Shown here: positions 25,210-34,865 of the stretch, one piece after another
Position numbering within the stretch: position 1 is the first letter of the stretch
How the letters are laid out: every line of letters starts with the position of its first letter
DNA from: Pseudomonadota bacterium
Lineage (GTDB): Bacteria > Desulfobacterota > Desulfobacteria > Desulfobacterales > RPRI01
Assembly: GCA_018817425.1 (NCBI GenBank)
Contig: JAHITX010000090.1
Location: 1-41,146 of the forward strand
Length of the DNA stretch: 41,146 nt
Direction: 5' to 3'
Program-made: the position numbers and the translations under genes
Notes under the pieces: model-generated
What the model saw: only the letters and a program-made list of their open reading frames with translations
Told to the model about the DNA's origin: nothing
Databases searched by the model: none

Positions 25210-26421
25210 TTATCCTCCTATTGCGCCGGCCATTTTAAATATCGGAAGATACATTGCTATAACAAGACCTCCGAGTGTGACACCTAAAAACACCAGCATA
25301 AATGGTTCAATAAGAGACATGAGGTTTGCAACCGCCTGATCAACTTCTTCATCATAGAAATCGGCAATCTTTGAAAGCATGGCATCAAGGGCTCCGGTAG
25401 ATTCGCCTACAGCAATCATCTGACATACCATAGAAGGGAAAATGCCGCTTTCAACTAAAGGTTCTGACATGGTACGACCTTCCGAAATCCCGGAACGCAC
25501 ATCATATATGGCTTTTTCAATTACCTTGTTACCCGATGTTTTAGCAACTATATCAAGAGCTTCTAATATTGAAACTCCGCTTGAAAGCATGGTTGACATT
25601 GTTCGTGTAAATTTAGCTACGGCAACTTTACGCAATAAAATACCAAATGCTGGAACTTTAAGGAAAAAACCATCAAGTGCATACCTGCCTTTTTCTGTTT
25701 TGGCAATTCTCTTATAAACTATTACAAAAAGAATAATTGCTATTATAAGATAAATTATTTTTTGTTTAACAAATTCGCTCATAGCAACAACAATCTGGGT
25801 TGGCATAGGAAGTTCCCCTCCAAAATCTGAAAACATCTGCTGGAATACCGGAATAACAAAAACAAGAATTACTATAAGCACTACAAAGGCGATAATAAGA
25901 GTTACTACCGGATAAACCATGGCGCCTTTTACCTGTCCTTTAAGTTTTGCCGCTTTTTCTATATATGCAGCAAGCCGCTGTAAAATAGTATCGAGAACAC
26001 CGCCTGTTTCTCCTGCTGCAATCATGTTTGTAAAAAGATCGTCAAACTGATCAGGATATTTTTTCAAAGCATCGGCTAAAGTTTGACCCCCTTCAACAGA
26101 TTCTTTTATCTTCTTGAGCATAAGTTTGAAGGTCTTGTTTTCTTGCTGGGAGTAAAGAATATCCAGGCATTGGACAATTGGAAGACCCGCATCGATCATT
26201 GTGGAAAATTGCCTGGCGAAAATAATTATATCCGAATCCTTTACCTTAGGCTGTAAAAAAGCAACATTTTCGAAAATATCTTTAGGTTTTTCTTTGATTT
26301 TGATGGGTGTAAGCTTTTGAGCATTAAGTCTGTTTTTTACTATATCTATACTGGAAGCTTCTATCTCTCCTTTTTGGATCTGGCCTCTTTTGTTCCGTCC
26401 TTTCCATTGATAAACAGGCAT
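25210..26421 (-). CDS. pilC: Type IV pilus inner-membrane platform protein PilC
   Basis: 403 residues from ATG 26421, which has GGGAGGG about 6 nt upstream; the open frame extends to 26466 but without a site. Two GspF domains: first about 65-190 with FARQFSTMIDAGLPIVQCLD and MIAAGETGGVLDTILQRLA, second about 268-395 with FTRTMSTMLSSGVSILEALD and MIAVGESTGALDAMLSKIAD. Three to four membrane helices (about 165-195, 215-240, 370-395). The N-terminal MPVYQWKGRNKRGQIQKGEI is typical. PilC anchors the PilB/PilT motors to the pilus base. Confidence 0.93.
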   Translation of the reverse strand: MPVYQWKGRNKRGQIQKGEIEASSIDIVKNRLNAQKLTPIKIKEKPKDIFENVAFLQPKVKDSDIIIFARQFSTMIDAGLPIVQCLDILYSQQENKTFKLMLKKIKESVEGGQTLADALKKYPDQFDDLFTNMIAAGETGGVLDTILQRLAAYIEKAAKLKGQVKGAMVYPVVTLIIAFVVLIVILVFVIPVFQQMFSDFGGELPMPTQIVVAMSEFVKQKIIYLIIAIILFVIVYKRIAKTEKGRYALDGFFLKVPAFGILLRKVAVAKFTRTMSTMLSSGVSILEALDIVAKTSGNKVIEKAIYDVRSGISEGRTMSEPLVESGIFPSMVCQMIAVGESTGALDAMLSKIADFYDEEVDQAVANLMSLIEPFMLVFLGVTLGGLVIAMYLPIFKMAGAIGG

Positions 26422-26518
26422 ACTTGACCCTCCCATTGCTATTTTGGTCATATTGTGAAAAATCAACCAGAACTATATAAAATTCATCGTGGAACAAAAA
26501 AACATAAAGTGTTAATTA

Positions 26519-27463
26519 TCAATTTCTATTAAAATAAAATTCCCCTCGCGGCATTTTCTTTTTGTCAACCCGTTTGCTTTCATACAGAGTGTTAAGATAT
26601 CTCGCAGCATCATTCTCACTTAAATTAAATATGCGAGAAACATCTTTTGCTGTGATAGGGCGCCGTTTGACAGTAGCTATTATAAATTTTTCTATTTCAT
26701 TGCTTAAGATAAGTCCTGATACTTCATCTTTATTGATTAGTGTTGCATCATTTAGGTAAGATGCAATATCTTTTAAAACAAATTCTTCGGCCGGTTCAAT
26801 CCAGCTTTCTGTTCCGGGCCTGTCGAGGGTGTTTAGATGAATGCGGTCAGGCTTTATCAGATTAATAACTTCTTTAATCTTTTTAAGTTCTACCCTGTTA
26901 TCATTTAAATTTTTAACAATAAATACTTCCACCCACAATTCTTTATCGTAGTTTTTTCTTAAATTGATCAGCCCGTCCGTTATCTTAGATAGTTCAAGAG
27001 TTTCATGCGGCCTGTTTATTCGTACAAAATTTTCAAAAGTTCCGGCATCTACGGATATTTTGACAAGATCGGCATCAATGACCTGCTTTAAAATTGACGG
27101 TTCATAAAAAAGAGTGCCGTTAGTCAACACAGCTACCCGGTAGCGCGGGTAGCTAAATTTTATATATCGGATCAGATCTCCAAGACCGCTGTGTAAAGTC
27201 GGCTCACCTGAGCCGGCAAATGTAATATAATCTATATCAGGAGCAGATTGTAAAAAATCCTTAAGTTCATATTTGACGTTTTCAACAGGCACATACTCTT
27301 TTTGGCTGATAGTAAGATTTTTTGTTTTGCCGCATTCGCAATATATACAATCAAGAGTACAGGTTTTTGAAGGTAAAAGGTCCACTCCAAGGGATACACC
27401 CAGCCTTCTTGACGGTATCGGTCCGAATATATACCTATACCCTGAATTTAATTTATTTTTCAT
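26519..27463 (-). CDS. Radical SAM protein with C-terminal winged-helix-like domain
   Basis: 314 residues. The radical SAM cluster motif is CTLDCIYCECG (CxxxCxxC), preceded by FGPIPSRRLGVSLGVDLLPS. Later come the SAM-binding GSGEPTLHSGLGDLI and LTNGTLF, then HLNTLDRPGTESWIEPAEE. The C-terminal about 70 residues (VKRRPITAKDVSRIFNLSEN) look like a winged helix. It resembles the COG0731-type family of uncharacterised radical SAM proteins. The product is unknown. Reads away from the fmdB-hem cluster; the intervening 311 bp separates divergent units. Confidence 0.82.
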   Translation of the reverse strand: MKNKLNSGYRYIFGPIPSRRLGVSLGVDLLPSKTCTLDCIYCECGKTKNLTISQKEYVPVENVKYELKDFLQSAPDIDYITFAGSGEPTLHSGLGDLIRYIKFSYPRYRVAVLTNGTLFYEPSILKQVIDADLVKISVDAGTFENFVRINRPHETLELSKITDGLINLRKNYDKELWVEVFIVKNLNDNRVELKKIKEVINLIKPDRIHLNTLDRPGTESWIEPAEEFVLKDIASYLNDATLINKDEVSGLILSNEIEKFIIATVKRRPITAKDVSRIFNLSENDAARYLNTLYESKRVDKKKMPRGEFYFNRN

Positions 27464-27774
27464 ATATAAAATAATCTATACAAATCTTTGGGTTTATACC
27501 ATAATATGGGGCAAACGACAATAGTTTTAAATTATAACTCATACGGGTTATGAATTTTCACAGAATCAATATTACTGAATCAAACTAAAGTATGCAATAT
27601 ATTTAATTAAAATATCGGATGGATAGAACAAAATATAAAGAACTTTTTGATATCTAAATAACTGCTTGCCCGTAACTTTCTATAATGGTAAAAGAAAAAA
27701 TTAAACAAAAAGTTAATCTGCATAAGGTAAAATCGGTGCAGTATTGATTTAAAAATATAGTAAGGAGCTAAAAT
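27464..27774. other. Divergent intergenic region
   Basis: 311 very AT-rich bases between the radical SAM gene and the fmdB-like gene. There is a perfect TATAAT at 27681-27686 on the plus strand with no good -35, about 95 nt before the next start. No RNA gene or repeat is seen. Confidence 0.4.
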
Positions 27775-28005
27775 ATGCCTATATACGAATTTCACTGTGA
27801 TAAATGCGATCATGATTTTGAGTTTTTGGTATTTGGAAAAGAAAAACCTTTTTGCCCATCCTGTGAGAGCAAAAAAGTAAAAAAACTTATGTCAGCATGT
27901 GGTTTTGTGAGCAAGGGAGCAGGTGGGGAAACCACCGGACAATCGGCATCAGCATCTTCCTGCGGGTCCTGTTCATCTTCAAGCTGTTCGAGTTGCGGAC
28001 ATTGA
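27775..28005 (+). CDS. FmdB-family zinc-ribbon protein
   Basis: 76 residues. The N-terminal zinc ribbon MPIYEFHCDKCDHDFEFLVF with CPSCESKK, then KKLMSACGFVSKG, is the FmdB / Cxxc_CxxC_SSSS signature, a putative regulatory or small metal-binding family. The tail is Ser/Cys rich, ending SSCSSCGH. AAGGAG lies 7 nt before the ATG. Its TGA stop overlaps the TTG start of hemC. Confidence 0.88.
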   Translation: MPIYEFHCDKCDHDFEFLVFGKEKPFCPSCESKKVKKLMSACGFVSKGAGGETTGQSASASSCGSCSSSSCSSCGH

Positions 28006-28931
28006 AAAAACCTAAAATAATTATAGGCACAAGAGGGAGCAAGCTGGCACTATGGCAGGCTCAGTGGGTAAAGTCGTATCTTGTGCAAAAATTTGCCGAT
28101 CTTGATATTGAGCTTAAAATTATTAAGACCAAAGGTGACAAGATACTTGATGTTCCGCTTGCAAAAGTAGGTGGCAAAGGCCTTTTTGTGAAAGAAATAG
28201 AAGAAGCTCTTGTAGATAAACGCATCGATATTGCTGTTCACAGTATGAAAGATATGCCTGCCGAGTTGTATGAGGGCCTTTGTATCGGAGCGATACCGGA
28301 ACGTGAAAATTCCTGCGATGTTCTTATTTCCCATAAAGGTCTTTTATTATCACAGCTTCCCATAAACGCGCGGATAGGTACAAGTAGTCTGCGTCGTATT
28401 GCTCAGATAAAACGCGTAAGGCCGGATTTTGAAATATCTCCTTTAAGAGGAAATTTAGACACAAGAATAAGAAAACTTGAGGAAGGTGAAATTGATGCCA
28501 TAATTCTTGCGGCAGCTGGAGTAAAAAGGCTTGGGCTTGAAAGTATCATAACCCAATATTTAAATGAAGATGTTATGCTTCCTGCAGTAGGGCAGGGGGC
28601 TTTATGCATAGAAATAAGAAAAGAAGATCAAGATATATCGCGTTATATAAATGCTATGGATCATTTTTTAACCCATGCTGTTGTTTCAGGTGAGCGGGCT
28701 TTTTTGAAAAGGCTTGAGGGCAGTTGTCAAATCCCTGTAGCAGGTTATGGAAAAGCTGAAAATAATGTTTTTACTATAAAAGGTCTTGTTGCCGATCTTG
28801 ACGGTAAAACAATTATATCGGATATTCAAAAAGGTCCTCTTGAATCATCGGAAAAAATCGGAGTTGCTCTTGCAGACAAGCTTATTTCTATGGGAGCCAA
28901 AAGATTGCTTGAAAATTTGACTGAGATGTAA
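28002..28931 (+). CDS. hemC: Hydroxymethylbilane synthase (porphobilinogen deaminase)
   Basis: 309 residues. Joins four porphobilinogens into hydroxymethylbilane. IIIGTRGSKLALWQAQWVKS at the N-terminus, KGDKILDVPLAKVGGKGLFV, SMKDMPAELYEGL, GTSSLRRIAQIKRVRP, and the dipyrromethane cofactor Cys242 in EGSCQIPVAGYG are all present. I start at TTG 28002, which overlaps the fmdB-like stop (TTGA) and yields MKKPKIIIGTRGS, the normal N-terminus; no ATG is available upstream in a sensible place. A TTG at 27993 is the alternative. Translational coupling with the zinc-ribbon gene is likely. Confidence 0.93.
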   Translation: MKKPKIIIGTRGSKLALWQAQWVKSYLVQKFADLDIELKIIKTKGDKILDVPLAKVGGKGLFVKEIEEALVDKRIDIAVHSMKDMPAELYEGLCIGAIPERENSCDVLISHKGLLLSQLPINARIGTSSLRRIAQIKRVRPDFEISPLRGNLDTRIRKLEEGEIDAIILAAAGVKRLGLESIITQYLNEDVMLPAVGQGALCIEIRKEDQDISRYINAMDHFLTHAVVSGERAFLKRLEGSCQIPVAGYGKAENNVFTIKGLVADLDGKTIISDIQKGPLESSEKIGVALADKLISMGAKRLLENLTEM

Positions 28932-28939
28932 ATAGAAAA

Positions 28940-30472
28940 ATGGAAAATAAAAAAGGTAAAGTTTATTTGGTAGGTGCGGGTCCGGGAGATCCTGGTCTTA
29001 TTACAGTGAAAGGCAAAAACTGTATAAAGCGCGCTGATGTTATAATATATGATTTTTTGGCATCTTTTACCCTTTTAAAATATGCAAAAAAAGAAGCTGA
29101 AATTTTATATGCCGGAAAACAGGGTGGCAACCATTCAATGTCTCAGGAAAATATCAATGCTCTTATTTTACAAAAAGCCAAAGAGGGAAATGTTGTTACC
29201 AGACTTAAAGGCGGAGATCCTTTTATATTCGGACGTGGTGCCGAAGAGGCCGAAGTGCTTGCCGAAAACAATATCTTGTTTGAAATAGTTCCCGGAGTTA
29301 CTTCTGCTATAGCAGCTGCGGCATATGCGGGGATTCCTTTAACTCATAGATCGTTTACTTCAACAGTTGCTTTTGTGACAGGTCATGAAAATCCTGAAAA
29401 AGAAAAATCCGGGATTAACTGGCAAGCTCTTGTAAAAGGAATCGGCACCATTGTATTTTTTATGGGAGTGAAAAATCTGCCTAACATAGTAAAGAGTCTG
29501 ATAGATAACGGCATGTCTTCCGATACCTCAATTGCTCTTATTCAGTGGGGCACAACCCCAAAGCATGCTAGTGTTTCAGGCAATTTATCCAATATTATTG
29601 AACGTGTTATAGCCGCTGGGTTTAAGCCTCCGGCTATAATAGTTGTCGGTGATGTGGTTAAATTAAAAGATACTCTTTGCTGGTATGAGAAAAAACCGCT
29701 TCTCGGCAAACGAATTGTTGTCACAAGAGCCAGGGAGCAGGCAAGCGATCTTTTAAGCCTGCTATCCGAAAACGGAGCGGATTGTATTGAGCTTCCTACC
29801 ATAAAAGTGGAACCGCCGGATGATTGGACTCTTCTTGATAAAGCTTTTGAAAACCTTTCGGAATATGACTGGCTTGTATTTACAAGTGTAAATGGAGTAA
29901 GTTTCTTTTTTGAGCGCCTTTTTTCAAGCGGGCGTGATGTACGTTCTTTAGGCAGCATTAAAACAGCAGTTATAGGTCCTGCAACTGAAAAAAAACTGCT
30001 TGGATATGGAATTAAAAGTGATATTGTACCTAAAAATTATATAGCTGAATCAATTGTTGACTCTTTTAAAAATGAAGAAATAAAAGGAAAAAAAGTATTG
30101 CTTCCACGGGCCAAAGAGGCAAGAGCCATACTTTATGAAGAGCTTATAAAAATGGGTGCTTTTGTAGATGAAATAACAGCTTACAAAACAAGAGCCGTAT
30201 GCGATGAGTCGGTGGATATTGTCAGAGAGTTAACAAACAGAACTATCGATATGGTGACTTTTACCAGTTCATCGACAGTAAAAAATTTTGCAGCGCTTTT
30301 GCCTGCTGATAATATACAAGAGTTGATGAAGGATGTTGTGGTTGCCGCAATCGGTCCGATCACCGCTGATACGGCAAAAAATATGGGTATCAGTGTTCAG
30401 ATTGTTGCAGAATCTTACTCAATACCCGGATTGTATGAGGCTATTATTCAATATTATACAAAATCCGAGTAA
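28940..30472 (+). CDS. cobA-hemD: Fused uroporphyrinogen-III C-methyltransferase / uroporphyrinogen-III synthase
   Basis: 510 residues, two enzymes in one chain. Residues about 7-250 are the SAM methyltransferase (SUMT): VYLVGAGPGDPGLITVKGKN, RLKGGDPFIFGRGAEEAEVL, VPGVTSAIAAAAYAGIPLTH and IQWGTTPKHASVSG. Residues about 256-505 are the HemD synthase: LLGKRIVVTRAREQASDL, DWLVFTSVNGVSFFFERL, and TFTSSSTVKNFA. Together with HemC it turns hydroxymethylbilane into uroporphyrinogen III and then precorrin-2, the branch to sirohaem, cobalamin and alternative haem. This fusion is common in Desulfobacterota and clostridia. Starts 8 nt after hemC; the ribosome site is weak. Confidence 0.94.
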   Translation: MENKKGKVYLVGAGPGDPGLITVKGKNCIKRADVIIYDFLASFTLLKYAKKEAEILYAGKQGGNHSMSQENINALILQKAKEGNVVTRLKGGDPFIFGRGAEEAEVLAENNILFEIVPGVTSAIAAAAYAGIPLTHRSFTSTVAFVTGHENPEKEKSGINWQALVKGIGTIVFFMGVKNLPNIVKSLIDNGMSSDTSIALIQWGTTPKHASVSGNLSNIIERVIAAGFKPPAIIVVGDVVKLKDTLCWYEKKPLLGKRIVVTRAREQASDLLSLLSENGADCIELPTIKVEPPDDWTLLDKAFENLSEYDWLVFTSVNGVSFFFERLFSSGRDVRSLGSIKTAVIGPATEKKLLGYGIKSDIVPKNYIAESIVDSFKNEEIKGKKVLLPRAKEARAILYEELIKMGAFVDEITAYKTRAVCDESVDIVRELTNRTIDMVTFTSSSTVKNFAALLPADNIQELMKDVVVAAIGPITADTAKNMGISVQIVAESYSIPGLYEAIIQYYTKSE

Positions 30473-30585
30473 AGCAGGATTGACAATACCGTATATGATA
30501 TTTATCTTCAACCCAACAAAACAAAATACATTGATGTTAAATAAAATTGGTGATTTATATGGTAAAATGTAATGGAAACAAATAG

Positions 30586-31605
30586 ATGACAGCAAGTGGT
30601 GCAAATACCGTAAAACTTCCTGAAATAAAACTGGTTGATAAATATAAACGCAGACTTGACTATCTTCGTATATCTGTTACCGACCGCTGTAATATGCAAT
30701 GCATATATTGCATGCCCAATGAAAGGATTCAGAAACTTCTATGTAGTGAAATTTTAAGTTATGAGGAAATGCTGAAGATAGCAAAAATATTTGTTAAACT
30801 TGGGATTTCAAAAATACGTGTAACCGGTGGCGAGCCGCTAGTGAGAAAAGGGGTTTGTGATTTCTTAATGAAAATAGGCTGTTTAGATGGAGTTTCTGAT
30901 CTTTCAATTACAACTAATGGTATTTTATTAAAAGAAAAAATCGAAAAAATTAAAGCTGCCGGTATTAAGCGGCTTAATATCAGCATGGATACCTTAAAGA
31001 AATATAAATTCAAAAGTATAACCGGTATTGATGCTTTCGATGGGGTATGGGAAAGCATAATGACAGCGCATGCTATGGGCTTTTATCCGATAAAACTTAA
31101 CGTGGTTGTTTTAAGTGGAATAAATGACGATGAGCTGGTAGATTTTGCTAAGCTGACTTTTACTTATCCCTTTCATATCAGATTTATAGAATATATGCCT
31201 ATAGGTACATCACAGCTGACCTCCAGACAGCTTTTTGCTCCTGAAATAAAAAGTATCATAAGTTCCATCGGCCGCCTTAATCCTGTTGAAAGAAACCAGT
31301 TTGACGGCCCAGCGCAACGTTTTAAATTTGAAAATGCTAAAGGAGAAATAGGATTCATAAGACCTATAAGCGAACATTTTTGCGATAGTTGTAACAGGCT
31401 CAGGTTGACGGCAAGTGGTAAACTTAAAACCTGCCTGCTATCGGATGTTGAAACAGATCTTAAAACTCCGCTTAGAAACGGCTGTTCTGACAATGAGCTG
31501 GCTGGTATTATTCTTGGGGCGATTTATGATAAGCCTTTTGAACATCCCCTTGCCTCAAAATTCGCAAGTGTTATTTCAGGTCATATGTCTAATATCGGTG
31601 GCTGA
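30586..31605 (+). CDS. moaA: GTP 3',8-cyclase (molybdenum cofactor synthesis)
   Basis: 339 residues. First step of molybdopterin synthesis. N-terminal radical SAM cluster CNMQCIYCMPNE (about 35-46), GGEPLVRKG, LNISMDTLKKYKF, IRFIEYMPIG, and the C-terminal second [4Fe-4S] site CDSCNRLRLTASGKLKTC (Cys266, Cys269, Cys283). It ends NIGG, the Gly-Gly tail typical of MoaA. It begins about 113 nt after cobA-hemD; the ribosome site before ATG 30586 is weak (GGAAAC). No other moa gene is in the window. Confidence 0.95.
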   Translation: MTASGANTVKLPEIKLVDKYKRRLDYLRISVTDRCNMQCIYCMPNERIQKLLCSEILSYEEMLKIAKIFVKLGISKIRVTGGEPLVRKGVCDFLMKIGCLDGVSDLSITTNGILLKEKIEKIKAAGIKRLNISMDTLKKYKFKSITGIDAFDGVWESIMTAHAMGFYPIKLNVVVLSGINDDELVDFAKLTFTYPFHIRFIEYMPIGTSQLTSRQLFAPEIKSIISSIGRLNPVERNQFDGPAQRFKFENAKGEIGFIRPISEHFCDSCNRLRLTASGKLKTCLLSDVETDLKTPLRNGCSDNELAGIILGAIYDKPFEHPLASKFASVISGHMSNIGG

Positions 31606-31764
31606 CAATTATTATCCTCCTATGACGGACTACACATATTATACCTCTTGCTTATTATTTGGAAATAATCTGTACTAATAAGTTAATATCTGTTATTTTT
31701 ATTACTTGTTACCTAACAGTAATAATAATATACAACAGAAAAGATACTAAAAAAGAGAGGCATT

Positions 31765-32694
31765 ATGCAGAAAAAAATTGTTATAGCAGTGGATGATTCC
31801 ATTTATTCCAAAAATTCTGTAAAGTATGCGGTTAGGATTTCCGATGTGGTACAAGATATTTCGTATACTATTTTTAATGTTCAATGCACTGTATCGCAAT
31901 TTCTTGTTGATGAAGCAAAAAAAAACATGAAAGTACAAAGTGAGCTGTCTAAAATTTTAAAAAGAAATGAAAAAGCTTCGCATGATCTTCTTGGCAAGTA
32001 CAAGGAACTTATGATTAATATGGGTATAGATGCAAAAAAAATAGAGATAGCCACAAAGCCAAAATTGTTATTTGTGGCAAAGGACATTTTAGACTTTGGA
32101 CAAAAATTGCCTTATGATGCTATTGCTGTTGGAAGAAGAGGGATTTCCCGCTTACAAAAAACCTTTATGGGCAGTGTTACATCTAATATTTTAGAACATA
32201 GTACGGCTATCCCGCTTTGGTTAATAGATGGAACTGTTAATTCTTCAAAAATCATGGTTACAGTAGATGGGTCTGCAAGCTCAATGAGAGCTATTGATCA
32301 TGTTTGTTTTATGATTGGAGAAAGTAAAACCGCAGATATCACTCTGTTTAATGTTATTCCTAAAATTAAATTAATGGGGGCAAAAAATAGCGATAAAGAC
32401 AAAAAAGATCTTGATAAAATCCTTGCGGAGTCAAGCAAACAAAGTGTTGAAAAGGTTTTTTCTAATGCGAAGATCCTGTTTGAAAAAGCCGGATTAAAAG
32501 AAAATCAAATCCATTTTAAAGCATCGTCAAGATTTTCAAATCCAGGCAAGGCCATAATTGATGAATCGGAAAAAGGGAATTACGGAACCGTTATTGTGGG
32601 AAGAAGCGGTGTCAGTAAATCCATTTTTATTGGGAGCGTATCAAGATATGTAATAAATCATATCTCAAATCGCGCTCTTTGGATAGTATCCTGA
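31765..32694 (+). CDS. Tandem-domain universal stress protein
   Basis: 309 residues with two UspA domains (about 3-150 and 160-309). Domain 1 ends with the nucleotide-binding pattern [15 protein letters not shown] (G-2x-G-9x-G-S). Domain 2 has [13 protein letters not shown], with only seven residues in the second gap, so its ATP binding may differ or be lost. Start signatures are [18 protein letters not shown] and [20 protein letters not shown]. UspA proteins are induced by starvation and stress. GAGAGG lies 4 nt before the ATG. It is 17 nt upstream of the EF-G gene. Confidence 0.88.
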   Translation: MQKKIVIAVDDSIYSKNSVKYAVRISDVVQDISYTIFNVQCTVSQFLVDEAKKNMKVQSELSKILKRNEKASHDLLGKYKELMINMGIDAKKIEIATKPKLLFVAKDILDFGQKLPYDAIAVGRRGISRLQKTFMGSVTSNILEHSTAIPLWLIDGTVNSSKIMVTVDGSASSMRAIDHVCFMIGESKTADITLFNVIPKIKLMGAKNSDKDKKDLDKILAESSKQSVEKVFSNAKILFEKAGLKENQIHFKASSRFSNPGKAIIDESEKGNYGTVIVGRSGVSKSIFIGSVSRYVINHISNRALWIVS

Positions 32695-32711
32695 GTTATA
32701 AGGAATATAGA

Positions 32712-34805
32712 ATGAATCAAGATATCACTAAATTTCGAAATATCGGAATAAGCGCACATATAGACTCCGGTAAAACCACGCTTACAGAAAGAATACTTTT
32801 TTATACAAAGCGTATCCATGCAATCCACGATGTAAAAGGAAAAGATGGTGTGGGAGCTACCATGGATTCAATGGAGCTTGAAAAGGAAAGGGGCATAACA
32901 ATTGCTTCCGCTGCTACCTTCTGTGAATGGCTCGGTCATGAAATCAACATTATAGATACTCCGGGACATGTTGACTTTACAATAGAAGTTGAACGATCTT
33001 TAAGAGTATTGGATGGAGCTGTGCTTGTCCTTTGTTCTGTTGGGGGCGTTCAATCGCAGTCAATTACAGTTGATCAGCAGATGAAACGTTATAAAGTACC
33101 CTGCCTTGCTTTCATAAATAAATGTGACAGAAGCGGCGCCAATCCTGATAAAGTAGTAAAACAGCTTAGAGAAAAACTGGGGCATAATGCAGTTGCCATT
33201 CAAATGCCCATAGGTCTTGAAGCAGATTTTAGCGGTGTTGTTGATTTGCTGTCAATGAAGTCGATATATTTTGATGGAAATAACGGGGAAGTAATTCGCA
33301 TAGATGATATTCCGGCCAATCTTTTGGATCAAGCGAATAAAAAGAGAGAAGAACTAATCGATGCTGCTTCAAGTTTTTCAGATGAGCTTACAGATGCAAT
33401 TCTTGAAGAAAAAGAGATAAGTGAAGCAATGATAGTTACTGCACTTCGGGAGGGGGCCTTGTCAAGAAAACTGACACCTGTTTTGCTGGGGTCCGCCTAT
33501 AAAAACAAAGGTATTCAACCTCTGCTTGATGCTGTCATTAAATTTCTTCCGTGCCCATTTGATACTGAAAATATAGCTTTAGATATGGATAATAATGAAG
33601 AACCTGTCATTTTGAAGGCAGATATTAGTAAACCTCTTGTAGCACTAGCATTTAAACTGGAAGAAGGACAATACGGCCAGCTGACATATGTCAGGGTGTA
33701 TCAGGGCTTGCTTGCTAAAGGTGATAATATTTACAATGTGCGTACCGGCAAAAAGGTAAAAGTCGGAAGAGTTGTCCGCATGCATGCCAGCCAGATGGAA
33801 GAGATAGAATCCATACCGGCAGGTTATATTGGCGCTTTGTTCGGTGTTGACTGTGCCTCCGGAGATACCTTCGTATCACAAGGTCTTAGTTATACAATGA
33901 CATCAATGTATGTCCCGGAGCCTGTTATCTCTCTTGCAATTAAACCTAAGGATAATAAATCTGAAGTAAATATGTCCAAGGCATTAAACAGGTTTTCAAA
34001 AGAAGATCCTACTTTTAAAACTTTTACCAGTGATGAAACAGGAGATACGATAATTTCAGGAATGGGGGAGCTTCATCTTGAAGTTTATCTGGAAAGGATG
34101 CGGAGAGAATATAATGCCCATGTTATATCGGGTGTACCTAAAGTGGCATACAGAGAAACAATTACAAGAAAAGCTGAATTCAATTATACACATAAAAAGC
34201 AAACAGGAGGTGCTGGGCAATACGGACGTGTGGCAGGTTATATGGAGCCTGCTGATGAAGAATTTGTCTTTGATAATCAGATTAAAGGCGGAGCTATTCC
34301 GACTCAGTATATTGCTGCATGTGAAAAAGGTTTTAAGAATTGCCTGCTAAAAGGCCCGAAACTTGAATATCCTGTTACAGGGGTAAAAATTGTTATAAAT
34401 GACGGTGCCTCGCACGCAGTCGATTCTTCTGAGATGGCTTTTCAGTCAGCTGCCCGTGGTGCTTTTCTTGAAGGTTATTCGAAAGCAAAGTCTGTGATTA
34501 TCGAACCGATAATGAAAGTAGTTGTCGAAACCCCAACCGAATTTCAGGGTGCTGTTTTAGGATCATTGAACCAGCGTCGTGGAATAATTTTCGGCACTCA
34601 GGATGAAGTAACTTCATGTGTTGTTGAAGCGCAGGTTCCTCTTGCTGAAATGTTTGGGTATTCAACGGTGCTAAGGTCAACGACTCAGGGCAAAGCTCAG
34701 TTTACAATGGAGTTTGCAACCTATAAGCAGGCGCCTCAATCAGTTGCCGAAGACTTAGTAAAAAAAGCAGCGGAAGAAAAAAAGAATTTACAAAAAACGG
34801 TATAA
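32712..34805 (+). CDS. fusA: Elongation factor G, spirochaete/mitochondrial-like type
   Basis: 697 residues, GTPase that drives ribosomal translocation. G1 motif [21 protein letters not shown]2/switch [13 protein letters not shown]3 [21 protein letters not shown]4 NKCDRSG, followed by EF-G domains II to V ([48 protein letters not shown]). The Ser in HIDSGKTT and the YYT/FYTKRIH-type extension resemble mitochondrial EF-G1 and the bacterial spdEFG1 subgroup known from spirochaetes, planctomycetes and deltaproteobacteria, rather than the HIDAGKTT of standard FusA. Start at ATG 32712 (AAGGA upstream); the in-frame TTG at 32679 lies inside the previous gene. Confidence 0.9.
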   Translation: MNQDITKFRNIGISAHIDSGKTTLTERILFYTKRIHAIHDVKGKDGVGATMDSMELEKERGITIASAATFCEWLGHEINIIDTPGHVDFTIEVERSLRVLDGAVLVLCSVGGVQSQSITVDQQMKRYKVPCLAFINKCDRSGANPDKVVKQLREKLGHNAVAIQMPIGLEADFSGVVDLLSMKSIYFDGNNGEVIRIDDIPANLLDQANKKREELIDAASSFSDELTDAILEEKEISEAMIVTALREGALSRKLTPVLLGSAYKNKGIQPLLDAVIKFLPCPFDTENIALDMDNNEEPVILKADISKPLVALAFKLEEGQYGQLTYVRVYQGLLAKGDNIYNVRTGKKVKVGRVVRMHASQMEEIESIPAGYIGALFGVDCASGDTFVSQGLSYTMTSMYVPEPVISLAIKPKDNKSEVNMSKALNRFSKEDPTFKTFTSDETGDTIISGMGELHLEVYLERMRREYNAHVISGVPKVAYRETITRKAEFNYTHKKQTGGAGQYGRVAGYMEPADEEFVFDNQIKGGAIPTQYIAACEKGFKNCLLKGPKLEYPVTGVKIVINDGASHAVDSSEMAFQSAARGAFLEGYSKAKSVIIEPIMKVVVETPTEFQGAVLGSLNQRRGIIFGTQDEVTSCVVEAQVPLAEMFGYSTVLRSTTQGKAQFTMEFATYKQAPQSVAEDLVKKAAEEKKNLQKTV

Positions 34806-34865
34806 ATTATTACAGTTTGCCTGTAAAACAAACCTATTTGCATATAAGCTTAAGGAGTATATGAA

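Noticed and set aside
26422-26466. Longer PilC N-terminus
   Set aside because: The extra residues do not belong to the family; GGGAGGG before ATG 26421 marks the start.
27897-28001. hemC beginning at 27897
   Set aside because: The extra residues come from the other frame of the zinc-ribbon gene and are not HemC-like; TTG 28002 fits the family start.
31621-31677. 18-residue open frame after moaA
   Set aside because: No ribosome site, low-complexity composition, and nothing to support translation.
32679-32711. Upstream TTG start for EF-G
   Set aside because: It lies inside the universal stress protein gene; ATG 32712 has AAGGA and gives the normal EF-G N-terminus.
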